64,000 nucleotides of DNA from Flavobacterium sasangense DSM 21067 (GCF_000686885.1 NZ_JMLU01000009.1:1-64000), one strand, 5' to 3'. Positions 55,505 through 64,000 are shown, counted from the stretch's first letter. The notes: a model not told the origin generated them from the letters alone. Made by a program: numbers and translations.

Positions 55505-57652
55505 TTACTTCACAATTGTCATTTCGTCTACAATGTGTTTAGCTCCTGAGAAATTCTCAATTACCCATAACACGTAACGAATATCAACATTGATAGTTCT
55601 TTGTAATTTTTTATCAAAGATAACGTCACCAGCCATAGCTTCGATGTTTCCGTCGAATGCTAAACCGATTAACTCACCTTTTCCATTTAATACTGGTGAA
55701 CCTGAATTTCCACCTGTAATATCGTTGTCAGTTAAGAAACAAACGTGTAAAGATCCGTCTTTATCAGCATAACGACCAAACTCTTTTTTAGCATTCATTT
55801 CTAATACTCTTGTAGGTAAATCAAATTCTAAATCACCTTTTTTGTATTTTTTAACTTGACCTGCTAATGTAGTGTAGTTATTAATTGTTGCATCATTACG
55901 TTTATCAGCTGGTAAAGAACGAACTTTTCCATAGGTTAAACGTAACGTTGAATTTGCATCTGGATATTTGATTTCTCCAATTTTAGATTCTCTCAAACCT
56001 TCTACTAATAAACGGAAAGAGGCACCAAAATCATTTTGCGCTTTTATTAACTCATCACTTCTTTTTCCTAAATGAGTTATTAAATCATTTGATAAAACAT
56101 ATAATGGATCATTTACTAATAAAGCTTCTGTTGGTAAATCTAAAAATGCTTTTACTTTTTCTTTTGAAGTAAAAATACTTAAATCGAAAGCTGCATTAAC
56201 ATATTTAGTGAAATCACCATTGTTTTCTTTAGCTAATTTTTCTACCATTGGAGCTAAAGTATATCCTGCTTTTTTTGAATATAAGCTCAATTGAGCTGCT
56301 AAAATATCTTTCTCTGCTGGAATATATAACTCTTTACACATTTCGTCTACCATTTCTAAAATAGCTGGAGCCATTTCAGCACGTTTAGCAGCATCTGCTT
56401 TTACATAAGCATCTAATTGTCTTCCTAAAGTTCTTCCAATAGTTCCAAAAGCAGAAGTTCTGAATAATTGTTGTAAATAATTATCATGACGCGATTTCTC
56501 ATTCGTCATTGCATAATATTTATTGATTGTAGGAACTACATTACCATATTTTGCTTTATTTTCTGGCTTATTAGCCCATTTGTGGAATTTAGCTTCTTGC
56601 GCTGCTTTCGTTTTTGCTGTACCAAATTTTGATAATGCATCAATCATTCCTTGACGGTTTTTCCAGTAGTTAGCAACTCCTGCAAATTTAGAAGCATAAA
56701 TAAGGTTTAAAGCATCTGACTGAACCATGTATTTTTTCATGTTGTCCATTCCTGTTTTTGAACCTTCAACCCAAGCTGGATAAGCAAATTTTACGTTTTG
56801 CTCAATTCCACCTGCTGGCATCCAACGGTTAGTTCTACCTGGATAACCTAAAATCATTGCGAAGTCATTTTCTTTAACACCACCAATATTTACTGGTAAA
56901 TAATGTTTTGGTTTTAATGGAACATTGCTTGTAGAATATTCAGCTGGATTTCCGTTAGCATCAGCATACACTCTAAACATAGAGAAATCTGCTGTATGGC
57001 GTGGCCATTCCCAGTTGTCAGTATCTCCACCAAATTTTCCTAAACTTTCTGGAGGAGTTCCTACTAAACGAACGTCTTTGTAATCTTGGTAAACGAAATA
57101 GTAGTATTCGTTTCCTTGGAAAAACGGACGAACAGAAACGGTATATTTTCCACCTTCGTTGTTTTCTTTTTCAATTTTAGCGATTTCAGCATTGATAGCT
57201 TTTTCTCTATCCGCTTCGCTCATACTTGGATTAACTACAGACAAAATTCTTTTTGTACAATCGTCCATACGAACGAAGAAACGTACATATAAACTAGATG
57301 GTTTTAATTCTTCTGCTCTGTTTTTTGCCCAATACCCATTTTTTAAATAGTTTTTTTCTGCTGAAGATAATTCTGCAATTGCATCATATCCACAGTGGTG
57401 ATTGGTTAAAACTAATCCGTCTTTTGAAATCATTTCAGCAGTACATCCACCATTAAATTGCACGATTGCATCTTTTAAACTGTGGTTATTGATACTGTAA
57501 ATTTCTTCGGCTGTTAATTGCAAGCCCATTTTTTGCATGTCGCGGTGATTTAAACGCTCAATGAACATCAAAAACCACATTCCTTCATCTGCTTTTACCG
57601 AAGCTGGCACAAGCATAATTGCAGAAACGACAAATAATAATAATTTTTTCAT
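55505..57652 (-). CDS. S46-family dipeptidyl-peptidase, DPP7-like
   Basis: Periplasmic serine dipeptidyl-peptidase of 715 residues with signal MKKLLLFVVSAIMLVPASVKA. Catalytic parts are LVLTNHHCGYDAI near residue 84 (His), GGDTDNWEWPRHTADFSMFR near 215 (Asp) and ITGGNSGSPVLNGKG with Ser650. The substrate-pocket residue is Gly668 (LAFDGNIEAM), 18 residues after the serine. By comparison with remembered P. gingivalis DPP7 (Ser648, Gly666) this predicts hydrophobic P1 preference, whereas DPP11 has Arg here and cuts after Asp/Glu. It supports use of peptides as nutrients. Monocistronic. Confidence 0.93.
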   Translation of the reverse strand: MKKLLLFVVSAIMLVPASVKADEGMWFLMFIERLNHRDMQKMGLQLTAEEIYSINNHSLKDAIVQFNGGCTAEMISKDGLVLTNHHCGYDAIAELSSAEKNYLKNGYWAKNRAEELKPSSLYVRFFVRMDDCTKRILSVVNPSMSEADREKAINAEIAKIEKENNEGGKYTVSVRPFFQGNEYYYFVYQDYKDVRLVGTPPESLGKFGGDTDNWEWPRHTADFSMFRVYADANGNPAEYSTSNVPLKPKHYLPVNIGGVKENDFAMILGYPGRTNRWMPAGGIEQNVKFAYPAWVEGSKTGMDNMKKYMVQSDALNLIYASKFAGVANYWKNRQGMIDALSKFGTAKTKAAQEAKFHKWANKPENKAKYGNVVPTINKYYAMTNEKSRHDNYLQQLFRTSAFGTIGRTLGRQLDAYVKADAAKRAEMAPAILEMVDEMCKELYIPAEKDILAAQLSLYSKKAGYTLAPMVEKLAKENNGDFTKYVNAAFDLSIFTSKEKVKAFLDLPTEALLVNDPLYVLSNDLITHLGKRSDELIKAQNDFGASFRLLVEGLRESKIGEIKYPDANSTLRLTYGKVRSLPADKRNDATINNYTTLAGQVKKYKKGDLEFDLPTRVLEMNAKKEFGRYADKDGSLHVCFLTDNDITGGNSGSPVLNGKGELIGLAFDGNIEAMAGDVIFDKKLQRTINVDIRYVLWVIENFSGAKHIVDEMTIVK

Positions 57653-57782
57653 AATAAATCTGTGTTCTTTTGATTTGTGTGGCGAATATACTTAAAAATA
57701 CGATTTCGTTAAAATTATCATTTCAAAATCAGTTTAGATTGAAGCAATTTTAACTTTTTATTATATAAACTGCATTAAAAAC

Positions 57783-57817
57783 AAAAAAGCATCTCCAAAA
57801 TGGAGATGCTTTTTCTT
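57783..57817 (-). terminator. Terminator after obgE
   Basis: AAAAGCATCTCCA / TGGAGATGCTTTT, a perfect 13-bp stem with a three-base loop, with A-run and T-run on the two sides. It ends the CNNM-obgE transcript. Confidence 0.9.
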
Positions 57818-57833
57818 ACTTTTTTATAGAAAA

Positions 57834-58844
57834 CTATTTTGTTTCTACATTCAGCATTTGCCACAATTTGTCTTTCAACTCTTGTAAACCTTGTTGAGCA
57901 ACCGATGAAATAAACATATATGGAGTTCCTTTTAATTCTTTATCCAGTTGTTTTTTCAATTCTGCTTTTAATTCATCGTCTAACATATCGCATTTTGAAA
58001 TCACAATCAAACGATCTTTGTCTAACATTTCTGGATTGTAACGACGTAATTCGTCTAACAAAATTTCGTACTCTTTCTTAATATCATCCGCATCAGCTGG
58101 AACTAAAAACAATAAAGTTGAATTACGTTCGATATGACGCAAAAAGTAATGTCCTAATCCTTTTCCTTCTGCCGCACCTTCAATAATCCCAGGAATATCA
58201 GCCATTACAAACGATTGAAAATCTCTGTACGCTACAATCCCTAAATTAGGCTTTAAAGTCGTAAACGGATAATCTGCAATTTTTGGCTTAGCCGAAGTTA
58301 AAACGGATAATAAAGTTGATTTTCCTGCATTTGGAAACCCTACTAAACCTACATCAGCTAAAACTTTTAATTCTAAAGTAACATCTACTTCTTTTACTGG
58401 CATTCCTGGTTGTGCATAACGAGGCGTTTGGTTGATAGCACTTCTAAAATGCCAGTTTCCTAAACCTCCTTTTCCTCCTTCTGCCAAGATTTTCACCTCA
58501 TCATGTTCGGTAATTTCAAACAAAACATCACCAGTTTCTTGATCTTTTACAACCGTGCCTAATGGAACTTCAATGTATTTATCTTCTCCATCATGACCTG
58601 TACTTCTTGAACTTCCTCCATCACCTCCGTGACCTGCACGCATGTGTTTTAAGAATTTCAAGTGAAATAAAGTCCAAAGATTTTTATTTCCTTTAATGTA
58701 TACGTGTCCACCTCGACCACCATCACCACCATCAGGTCCACCTTTTTCAATAAATTTTTCTCTGTGTAAATGCGAAGACCCTTTTCCTCCTTTTCCGGAA
58801 GAAACATATATTTTTACGTAGTCTACAAAATTTCCTTCTGTCAT
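57834..58844 (-). CDS. obgE: GTPase Obg/CgtA
   Basis: Ribosome-associated GTPase for 50S maturation and stress control. The 336 residues have the Gly-rich Obg fold ([17 protein letters not shown] near 14, [18 protein letters not shown] near 32) and a G domain with G1 [12 protein letters not shown] (about 168-179), G3 [14 protein letters not shown] near 215 and G4 ISKCDM near 282. The C-terminal OCT domain found in E. coli is absent, as is common. It starts 4 bases after the CNNM gene. Confidence 0.97.
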   Translation of the reverse strand: MTEGNFVDYVKIYVSSGKGGKGSSHLHREKFIEKGGPDGGDGGRGGHVYIKGNKNLWTLFHLKFLKHMRAGHGGDGGSSRSTGHDGEDKYIEVPLGTVVKDQETGDVLFEITEHDEVKILAEGGKGGLGNWHFRSAINQTPRYAQPGMPVKEVDVTLELKVLADVGLVGFPNAGKSTLLSVLTSAKPKIADYPFTTLKPNLGIVAYRDFQSFVMADIPGIIEGAAEGKGLGHYFLRHIERNSTLLFLVPADADDIKKEYEILLDELRRYNPEMLDKDRLIVISKCDMLDDELKAELKKQLDKELKGTPYMFISSVAQQGLQELKDKLWQMLNVETK

Positions 58845-58848
58845 TGTT

Positions 58849-60123
58849 TTATTCTTTTAAATTGGTAATTAAAACTTTATCAATTTTAACACCGTCCATA
58901 TCGATAACTTCGAACTCTAATTTGTTCCAAATTAACTTTTGTCCTTGTTTTGGGATTACTCCTAATTCTGTTATGATTAATCCACTTACTGTTGTTACTT
59001 CGTAATCTCCTATTAACTCATCCATATCGAAATAAGTTAGGAAATCGTGCAACGAATAATGTCCGTCAACTAACCACGAGCCGTCTTCTCTTGCTACAAT
59101 TTTAAATTCGTCTTCATAGAAATCAGCCGCATCTCCTACTAACGCTTCTAAAATATCATTCAATGTAATTATTCCTTGAAAAACACCGTGTTCATCTGTA
59201 ACCAAAGCATAATGCACTTTTGAAACCTTAAAATTTTCCAATGCTTTATATGCCGACGTTTGCTCAATAAAATATACTGGTTCTTTAATTATCGATTTTA
59301 AATCGAAATTTCCTTTTTCAAAACTGGCAAACAAATCTTTCAACAAAACGATTCCTTCTACATCGTCTAAATTATCCGCACATACTGGATAAACCGAATG
59401 CAATTCATCTAAAACTTTCGCTTTGATTTCTTCAATGGAATCTTCGTAAGACAAATAAACAATTGAATTTCGGTGCGTCATTAATGAATTGACTTTTCTA
59501 TCGCCAATATGAAAAACACGTTCCACAATATCTTGCTCAATTTCTTGAACTTCACCTACTTCAGTTCCTTCTTTTATAATGGCTTTGATTTCTTCTTCTG
59601 TAACTTTTCCGTCAGCTGTTGGTTTAATTTGCAAAAGTTTCATCAAAGATTCAGTTGAAATAGTCAGCAACCATATAAAAGGCATTGTAATTGTAGAAAC
59701 TAATTTCATGGGAACCGCAACTGCTTTTGCAATTCCTTCTGGATAATTTAAACCGATTCTTTTTGGTAATAATTCTCCTAAAACTAGAGAGAAAAACGTT
59801 AAAATTACAACTACAATCCCAACCGCAATTGATTCTGAATACGGTTTTAAAGCTTCAAAACTTGAAACAAAATTTTGAACATCTGTAGTAATTTTATCTC
59901 CTGAATAAATACCCGTTAAAATTCCGATTAAGGTAATTCCAATTTGAACTGTTGATAAAAATTCGTTTGGAGAATTAGCTAAATCTAGAGCTGCCTTAGC
60001 ATTTTTATTTCCTTTTTTAGCAGCAGTTTCTAAACGATTCTTACGAGCTGAAATCAATGCGATTTCCGACATTGAGAAAACACCGTTTAAAATAATCAGA
60101 AAGAGAATGATTAAAATTTCCAT
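58849..60123 (-). CDS. CNNM/CorC-family membrane protein with CBS pair
   Basis: Integral inner-membrane protein of 424 residues, long called hemolysin-like but related to magnesium/cobalt transport or efflux. It has an N-terminal DUF21 domain with four helices ([20 protein letters not shown] to about 165) and a CBS pair ([20 protein letters not shown] near 214 and [20 protein letters not shown] near 303). A C-terminal CorC_HlyC domain starts at [20 protein letters not shown] near 345. It immediately precedes obgE and follows adk, from which a hairpin separates it. Confidence 0.9.
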   Translation of the reverse strand: MEILIILFLIILNGVFSMSEIALISARKNRLETAAKKGNKNAKAALDLANSPNEFLSTVQIGITLIGILTGIYSGDKITTDVQNFVSSFEALKPYSESIAVGIVVVILTFFSLVLGELLPKRIGLNYPEGIAKAVAVPMKLVSTITMPFIWLLTISTESLMKLLQIKPTADGKVTEEEIKAIIKEGTEVGEVQEIEQDIVERVFHIGDRKVNSLMTHRNSIVYLSYEDSIEEIKAKVLDELHSVYPVCADNLDDVEGIVLLKDLFASFEKGNFDLKSIIKEPVYFIEQTSAYKALENFKVSKVHYALVTDEHGVFQGIITLNDILEALVGDAADFYEDEFKIVAREDGSWLVDGHYSLHDFLTYFDMDELIGDYEVTTVSGLIITELGVIPKQGQKLIWNKLEFEVIDMDGVKIDKVLITNLKE

Positions 60124-60135
60124 AGTTAAAATTAT

Positions 60136-60173
60136 AAAAAAAGAGCTAAAATCCCAAATTACGGAAATAGCTC
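60136..60173 (-). terminator. Possible terminator between adk and the CNNM gene
   Basis: Minus-strand GAGCTA and TAGCTC pair around a 19-base loop, followed by seven T. It is weak but well placed for ending the hpt-adk transcript. A second A/T-rich hairpin candidate lies at about 60190-60235. Confidence 0.45.
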
Positions 60174-60242
60174 CTTTTCTGTGTGCAAATATCGAAAAAA
60201 AAATCGAAAGCCCGAAATTTATCTCAAAGGCTGATTTTTCTA

Positions 60243-60815
60243 TTAAAATGTATCTAAAACTAAACTTAATCTTTCAGTCACTTCTTCAATAGATCCAATA
60301 CCATCAACTGCGTAAAATTTGTGTTGCGCTTTGTAATAATCCATTAATGGTGCGGTTTTTTCGTTGTATTCTTGGTAACGATTTCTGATTTTTTCTTCGT
60401 CTTGATCGTCTGGTCTACCTGAAGTTTTTCCTCTTTCTAACAAACGTTGAACTAAGATTTCATCGTTCGCTTCCAAAGCTACAGTTGCAGTAATTTCTTG
60501 ATTTTTACCCTCTAAAAACTTATCTAAAGCTTCAGCTTGTGCAATTGTTCTTGGAAAACCATCAAATAAAAATCCAGCTGCTTGCGGGTTTTTATCTACT
60601 TCGCTTTGCAACATTTTAATTGTTACTTCATCCGGAACCAAATCACCTTTATCCATAAAAGTTTTAGCTAATCTACCTAATTCCGTGTCATTTTTAATGT
60701 TGAATCTAAAAATATCTCCTGTAGATAAATGTACTAAATTATATTTGTGCTTTAAAAAATCGGCTTGCGTTCCCTTCCCTGCTCCTGGCTTACCAAATAA
60801 TACGATATTGATCAT
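60243..60815 (-). CDS. adk: Adenylate kinase
   Basis: Balances AMP, ADP and ATP. The 190-residue short form has the P-loop GKPGAGKGTQAD (about 8-19), NMP-bind region LVHLSTGDIFRFNI near 27, GFLFDGFPRTIAQAEALD (about 81-98) and the LID RLLERGKTSGRPDDQDEEKI near 123. The LID lacks the long insertion and zinc cysteines, so it is the short type. It starts 30 bases after hpt and should share its transcript. Confidence 0.97.
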   Translation of the reverse strand: MINIVLFGKPGAGKGTQADFLKHKYNLVHLSTGDIFRFNIKNDTELGRLAKTFMDKGDLVPDEVTIKMLQSEVDKNPQAAGFLFDGFPRTIAQAEALDKFLEGKNQEITATVALEANDEILVQRLLERGKTSGRPDDQDEEKIRNRYQEYNEKTAPLMDYYKAQHKFYAVDGIGSIEEVTERLSLVLDTF

Positions 60816-60845
60816 TGTTTTGTTATGTTAAGTTGTAATAGTTAG

Positions 60846-61376
60846 TTATTCTGATAATTGATATACGTCTTTTAAATTTCTTCCTAAACCATCGTAGTCT
60901 AAACCATATCCTACGATAAATTTATTAGGAATTCGAATACCTACATAATCTAATTTAATATCTTTTGTATAGGCTTCTGGTTTTAAGAATAAAGTAGCAA
61001 TTTTGAAATGTTTCACATTGTGATGCTTCATAATGGCTTTTAATTCTTCAATTGTATTTCCAGTATCTACAATATCTTCCACTATAATTACAGAACGACC
61101 TTCTAAACTTTGGTTCAAACCAATCAGCTCTTTCACCTCATTAGTAGTTTGTGTTCCTTCATACGAAGCCATTTTTACAAATGAAACTTCGCAATTGTGA
61201 CTGTATTTTTTCAACAAATCAGCCACGACCATGAAAGCGCCATTCAAAACTCCAATAAAAACAGGAACATCATCACAAAAATCATCTTCAATTTGTTTGG
61301 CCATGTTTTCAATTGCGAAGTTAATTTCCTCTCCCGAAATAAAAACTTCAAATTTCTTATCGTGTAGTTGTATCAC
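60846..61376 (-). CDS. hpt: Hypoxanthine phosphoribosyltransferase
   Basis: Salvages hypoxanthine (and probably guanine) with PRPP. The 176 residues carry the PRPP loop VIIVEDIVDTGNTIEELKAI near 95, the FVKMASYEG flexible loop near 66 and VGIRIPNKFIVGYGLDYDG near 145. The best start is GTG at 61376 (VIQLHDKKFE); the next in-frame ATG would remove conserved residues. A full promoter match lies 26 bases upstream. It leads a transcript into adk. Confidence 0.95.
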   Translation of the reverse strand: MIQLHDKKFEVFISGEEINFAIENMAKQIEDDFCDDVPVFIGVLNGAFMVVADLLKKYSHNCEVSFVKMASYEGTQTTNEVKELIGLNQSLEGRSVIIVEDIVDTGNTIEELKAIMKHHNVKHFKIATLFLKPEAYTKDIKLDYVGIRIPNKFIVGYGLDYDGLGRNLKDVYQLSE

Positions 61377-61401
61377 TTTGGTTAGATTTAGAAATAAACA
61401 A

Positions 61402-61433
61402 CAAATTTAAGAAAGTCAAATGAATAGCTACAA
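61402..61433 (-). promoter_or_regulatory. Promoter of hpt-adk (TTG-N21-TAAATTTG)
   Basis: Minus strand TTG at 61433-61431, 21-base spacer, TAAATTTG at 61409-61402, upstream of the hpt GTG start. It lies in the gap to the divergent helical-protein gene. Confidence 0.65.
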
Positions 61434-61472
61434 AGTATTTCAACTTTTTTGCAAATTTGATATATTTACCAA

Positions 61473-62021
61473 ATGAAAAGCCAAATGTATCAGAAAATCG
61501 AGGCAAGTACTTGCCATGTTGCTAGCCGGAAAATGGTTAGTAATTTTGCTATGAAAGATGAAAATCATCTAAAAGAAATGATACAACTTGCTTTTGACAC
61601 AAAAGATGAATTACATGTAAAAGCATTTTGGAGTTTGGATTTGGTTTGCGAAAAGAAACTGAAACAATTTGTTCCTTATATTGAGGATTTCTGTACTATT
61701 CTTCCAAAAATAAAAGATGATTCTGCATTACGACCAGCGACTAAAATCGCTTTCTTTTTAGCGAAAAGTAATCACAGAAAAAACGGTATTTCTCTCACAC
61801 AAGAACAAGAACACAATTTAATGGAAGCCTTAATTGACCGCTTGATTCAAGACGAAAAGGTAGCCGCAAAAGTGTATGCCATGAAAGCCCTTTTTGTTTT
61901 GGGAAAGAAATACGATTGGGTTCACGATGAATTAAAAACGATTATTTCTCAAGATTATTCGAATCATACCGCGGCTTACCAAGCGGCAACACGAAATCTT
62001 TTGAAAAAACTCAACAAGTAA
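61473..62021 (+). CDS. HEAT-like helical protein of unknown function, 182 aa
   Basis: All-helical cytoplasmic protein of 182 residues with HEAT/ARM-like pairs (ENHLKEMIQLAFDTKDELHV near 29, FWSLDLVCEKKLKQFVPYIE near 53, KVAAKVYAMKALFVLGKKYD near 128). Short proteins like this are sometimes labelled adenylosuccinate lyase in related genomes, but I see none of the lyase signatures and it is far too short (PurB is about 450 residues). It is read divergently from hpt and ends about 70 bases before purK. Function unknown; a scaffold role would be a guess. Confidence 0.8.
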   Translation: MKSQMYQKIEASTCHVASRKMVSNFAMKDENHLKEMIQLAFDTKDELHVKAFWSLDLVCEKKLKQFVPYIEDFCTILPKIKDDSALRPATKIAFFLAKSNHRKNGISLTQEQEHNLMEALIDRLIQDEKVAAKVYAMKALFVLGKKYDWVHDELKTIISQDYSNHTAAYQAATRNLLKKLNK

Positions 62022-62024
62022 CAA

Positions 62025-62057
62025 ATTGTTAATTATCAATTGTTAATTATCAATTGT
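62025..62057. repeat. 14-bp tandem repeat upstream of purK
   Basis: ATTGTTAATTATCA occurs twice in tandem plus a partial third copy. The second copy supplies the TTG of the purK promoter. It is too short and irregular to be a CRISPR array. Confidence 0.75.
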
Positions 62058-62070
62058 CTGAGTATCTTTG
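62040..62070 (+). promoter_or_regulatory. Promoter of purK (TTG-N20-TATCTTTG)
   Basis: TTG at 62040-62042, 20-base spacer and TATCTTTG at 62063-62070, a full match to the -33/-7 consensus. The TTG lies in a tandem repeat. The predicted leader is about 18 nt, A/C-rich, like that of carA. Confidence 0.7.
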
Positions 62071-62091
62071 CGCAAACAACAACTACAACAA

Positions 62092-63270
62092 ATGAATTAT
62101 TTTTCTTCTGATTTTAAATTAGGAATTTTAGGAGGAGGTCAATTAGGAAAAATGCTTTTGACCGAAACTCGAAAATTCGATATTCAAACTTTAGTTTTAG
62201 AACCAAGTGAAGAAGCTCCAGCAAGATACAGTTGCAATGGATTTTACAAAGGCAGTTTAATGGATTTTGATACGGTTTACCAATTTGGTAAAATGGTCGA
62301 TTTGTTAACTATCGAAATTGAAAATGTAAATTTAGACGCTTTAGATAAATTAGAAGCAGAAGGATTACCGATTTACCCATCGCCAAAAACCTTACGTTTG
62401 ATTCAAAACAAAGGAAAACAAAAAGATTATTACGTTTCAAACGATATTCCAACTTCGCCACACCAACGATTTGTTGACTTAAACGATTTGAGAAACGCTT
62501 TAGCCAAAGACGAATTAGAATTTCCTTTTGTATGGAAATGTGCGCAATTTGGTTACGACGGAAATGGCGTTAAAATTTGTCGCTCAGCATTAGATTTGGT
62601 TAAACTTCCTGATGTAGAATGTATTGCCGAAGAAATGGTACCGTTCAAAAATGAATTAGCAGTAATTGTAGCGCGTTCGGTTTCTGGTGAAGTGAAAACG
62701 TATCCAGTAGTAGAAATGGAATTTCATCCTGAGGCCAATCAAGTAGAATATGTAATTTGTCCAGCTCGAATTGATGAAAAAGTTGCTCAAAAGGCTACGG
62801 AAGTTGCATTAAAAGTTTCGCAAGCGTTTCATCATATTGGATTATTAGCAGTGGAAATGTTTCAAACAGCAGACGATGAAATTTTGGTAAACGAAGTCGC
62901 TCCTCGCCCACATAACTCTGGACATTATTCGATTGAAGCGAGTTATACTTCACAATTTGAAAATCATTTACGTGCGATTTTAAACTTACCTTTAGGAAAC
63001 ACCGATAGCAAAGTTGCCGGAATTATGGTAAATTTGGTAGGTGAAGAAGGTTATTCTGGACAAGTAGTTTACGAAAACATAGAGAAAATCATGGCAATTG
63101 ATGGCGTAACTCCACACATTTACGGAAAAAGAGAAACACGACCTTTCCGAAAAATGGGACACGTTACCATCGTAAATGAAGATATGACGGAAGCGAGAAA
63201 AATTGCGGAGGAAGTGAAGAATTCAATTAGAGTAATTAGCAGCCCCCTAACCCCCAAAGGGGGAATTTAA
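62092..63270 (+). CDS. purK: N5-carboxyaminoimidazole ribonucleotide synthetase PurK
   Basis: ATP-grasp enzyme of purine synthesis converting AIR to N5-CAIR for PurE. The 392 residues start MNYFSSDFKLGILGGGQLGK (Rossmann motif GGGQLG near 15) and contain FPFVWKCAQFGYDGNGVKIC (ATP grasp, about 144-163) and LVNEVAPRPHNSGHY near 266. An in-frame TTG eight codons upstream lies in the -7 box, so ATG 62092 is preferred. The last nine codons ([10 protein letters not shown] region) are supplied by a 27-bp GC-rich repeat, implying that an inserted element replaced the native 3' end. Confidence 0.95.
   Translation: MNYFSSDFKLGILGGGQLGKMLLTETRKFDIQTLVLEPSEEAPARYSCNGFYKGSLMDFDTVYQFGKMVDLLTIEIENVNLDALDKLEAEGLPIYPSPKTLRLIQNKGKQKDYYVSNDIPTSPHQRFVDLNDLRNALAKDELEFPFVWKCAQFGYDGNGVKICRSALDLVKLPDVECIAEEMVPFKNELAVIVARSVSGEVKTYPVVEMEFHPEANQVEYVICPARIDEKVAQKATEVALKVSQAFHHIGLLAVEMFQTADDEILVNEVAPRPHNSGHYSIEASYTSQFENHLRAILNLPLGNTDSKVAGIMVNLVGEEGYSGQVVYENIEKIMAIDGVTPHIYGKRETRPFRKMGHVTIVNEDMTEARKIAEEVKNSIRVISSPLTPKGGI
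63241..63267 (+). repeat. 27-bp inverted repeat, left arm
   Basis: AGCCCCCTAACCCCCAAAGG followed by GGGAATT; the inner CCCCC-AAA-GGGGG is itself a hairpin. It is an exact inverted copy of 63582-63608. It overlaps the purK 3' end and encodes SPLTPKGG there. GC content is far above the surrounding sequence. Confidence 0.9.
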
Positions 63271-63277
63271 AACCGAA

Positions 63278-63559
63278 TTGAAAATGATAAAAAAGATTTT
63301 AAAGATTATTTTTTATACCACAATATTGTTTTGTGTATTATCATTTTTGTCATTATCATTTTCCATGATTTATTCAAGATTTAACAATATATCTCCCAAT
63401 TTAACAATTGGATTTCCTTTTGAAATGTATTATCAATTCGAAGTTAGAGGAGAATGCGATGAAAGAACTTTATTACACGGAACTCATTTTATAAACATTT
63501 TATACAATATGATTATCTGTTTAATTTTTTCAGCATTAATAAACAAAAAAACAACATAA
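63278..63559 (+). CDS. Small membrane protein inside an inverted-repeat cassette
   Basis: A 93-residue protein (or 91 from the second ATG) with two hydrophobic segments: [20 protein letters not shown] near 11 and [17 protein letters not shown] near 73. A short extracytoplasmic loop lies between them ([20 protein letters not shown]). It ends in NKKTT. I recognise no family. It lies between purK and purE, flanked by 27-bp inverted repeats, so it may have arrived with that element. Base composition (AT-rich) resembles the genome. Confidence that it is a real gene is moderate. Confidence 0.55.
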   Translation: MKMIKKILKIIFYTTILFCVLSFLSLSFSMIYSRFNNISPNLTIGFPFEMYYQFEVRGECDERTLLHGTHFINILYNMIICLIFSALINKKTT

Positions 63560-63581
63560 AAACCTACTCACCCCTAGTAGG

Positions 63582-63608
63582 AATTCCCCCTTTGGGGGTT
63601 AGGGGGCT
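63582..63608 (-). repeat. 27-bp inverted repeat, right arm
   Basis: AATTCCCCCTTTGGGGGTTA followed by GGGGGCT, the exact complement of 63241-63267. It ends four bases before the purE ATG, so it forms most of that gene's immediate upstream sequence. Confidence 0.9.
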
Positions 63609-63612
63609 AAAC

Positions 63613-64000
63613 ATGAGCAAAGTAGCAATAATAATGGGCAGCATTTCGGATATGCCGGTAATGCAAGAAGCCATCGACATATTAAAAGGATTTGATATCG
63701 AAACTGAAGTAGATATTGTTTCGGCACACCGAACACCTGAAAAATTATTTGATTTCAGTAAAAACGCGCACGAAAGAGGCATCTCAGTAATTATTGCTGG
63801 AGCTGGTGGTGCGGCTCATTTACCTGGAATGGTTGCTTCTATGTCGCCACTTCCTGTAATTGGAGTTCCTGTAAAATCAAGTAATTCTATTGATGGTTGG
63901 GATTCTGTTTTATCGATTTTACAAATGCCTGGAGGTGTTCCTGTAGCAACTGTTGCTTTAAACGGAGCAAAAAATGCTGGAATCTTAGCCGCACAAATTA
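63613..64000 (+). CDS. purE: N5-carboxyaminoimidazole ribonucleotide mutase PurE (partial)
   Basis: Class I PurE, which rearranges N5-CAIR to CAIR, the step after PurK. The gene begins [20 protein letters not shown] and shows [10 protein letters not shown] near 38, the [17 protein letters not shown] block near 62 and [19 protein letters not shown] near 96. The last codon seen is Ile129; the frame is open and runs off the window, with about 30 residues missing. It lies beyond the repeat cassette, so purK and purE may share a transcript across it. Confidence 0.95.
   Translation, partial: MSKVAIIMGSISDMPVMQEAIDILKGFDIETEVDIVSAHRTPEKLFDFSKNAHERGISVIIAGAGGAAHLPGMVASMSPLPVIGVPVKSSNSIDGWDSVLSILQMPGGVPVATVALNGAKNAGILAAQI

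Noticed and set aside
62025..62057. Possible CRISPR-like repeat
   Set aside because: Direct 14-bp tandem units with no spacers and no cas genes in the window.
62068..62091. In-frame TTG start eight codons upstream for purK
   Set aside because: Again the TTG belongs to the -7 box (TATCTTTG); ATG 62092 gives a normal PurK N-terminus.
63564..63782. Antisense frame over the start of purE
   Set aside because: It overlaps a strongly conserved enzyme gene and includes the translated inverted repeat; no independent support.

Overview
The window is an AT-rich stretch of a Bacteroidota chromosome, most likely Flavobacterium or a close relative in the Flavobacteriaceae. The evidence is the TAnnTTTG-type -7 promoter elements (often with TTG 19-21 bases upstream), the absence of clear Shine-Dalgarno sequences, the S46 dipeptidyl peptidase, the exported protein families typical of the phylum (CarboxypepD_reg-like, TonB plug, Omp85) and the gene order rpsL-rpsG-fusA-rpsJ / rplC...rplQ-carA-eno-gltA. 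No rRNA, tRNA, CRISPR array, transposase or prophage was seen. No gene-free stretch exceeds about 260 bases.

Layout. 0.2-5.9 kb (minus): the end of a capsule/exopolysaccharide operon read wza - wzc - UDP-sugar epimerase - ugd. 6-10 kb: recR, a sodium:solute symporter, a CoA-binding protein, an unknown protein and a MarC-family membrane protein. 10-12.5 kb: two guanidino-group hydrolases (CtlX-like and DDAH/arginine-deiminase-like) flanking a 54-residue membrane ORF, with a helical LEA/YtxH-like protein diverging from them. 12.6-16.5 kb (minus): gltA, eno and carA, each with its own control signals. 16.7-33.9 kb (minus): the whole ribosomal-protein block, namely the str operon (rpsL, rpsG, fusA, rpsJ), a terminator, then the S10-spc-alpha run from rplC to rplQ. 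This run carries an internal promoter plus hairpin before rpsH and an attenuator-like hairpin before rpsD.

34-47.7 kb: an Omp85 outer-membrane protein, rlmB, a rhomboid protease, rarA, a secreted unknown, a YjjG-type HAD phosphatase, a three-gene ABC/DUF3299 operon with a histidine-rich permease (possible metal uptake), an exported SOD with an extra C-terminal domain, radC, a DUF1287 lipoprotein, mpl and a TPR protein. 47.8-55.5 kb: a 2167-residue alpha-2-macroglobulin with an embedded CarboxypepD_reg + TonB-plug module, and a companion secreted protein 3 bases downstream. 55.5-64 kb: an S46 peptidase (DPP7-like), obgE, a CNNM/CorC protein, adk, hpt, a helical unknown, purK, a small membrane ORF enclosed by 27-bp inverted repeats, and the start of purE.

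Most genes are housekeeping and look intact. The most unusual items are the macroglobulin/TonB-plug fusion and its partner, the histidine-rich ABC/DUF3299 operon, the SOD fusion, the ribosomal leader structures, and several families of small inverted-repeat elements, one of which has an ORF inserted between purK and purE. Gene starts were adjusted where a promoter element, signal peptide or family alignment favoured a downstream codon.
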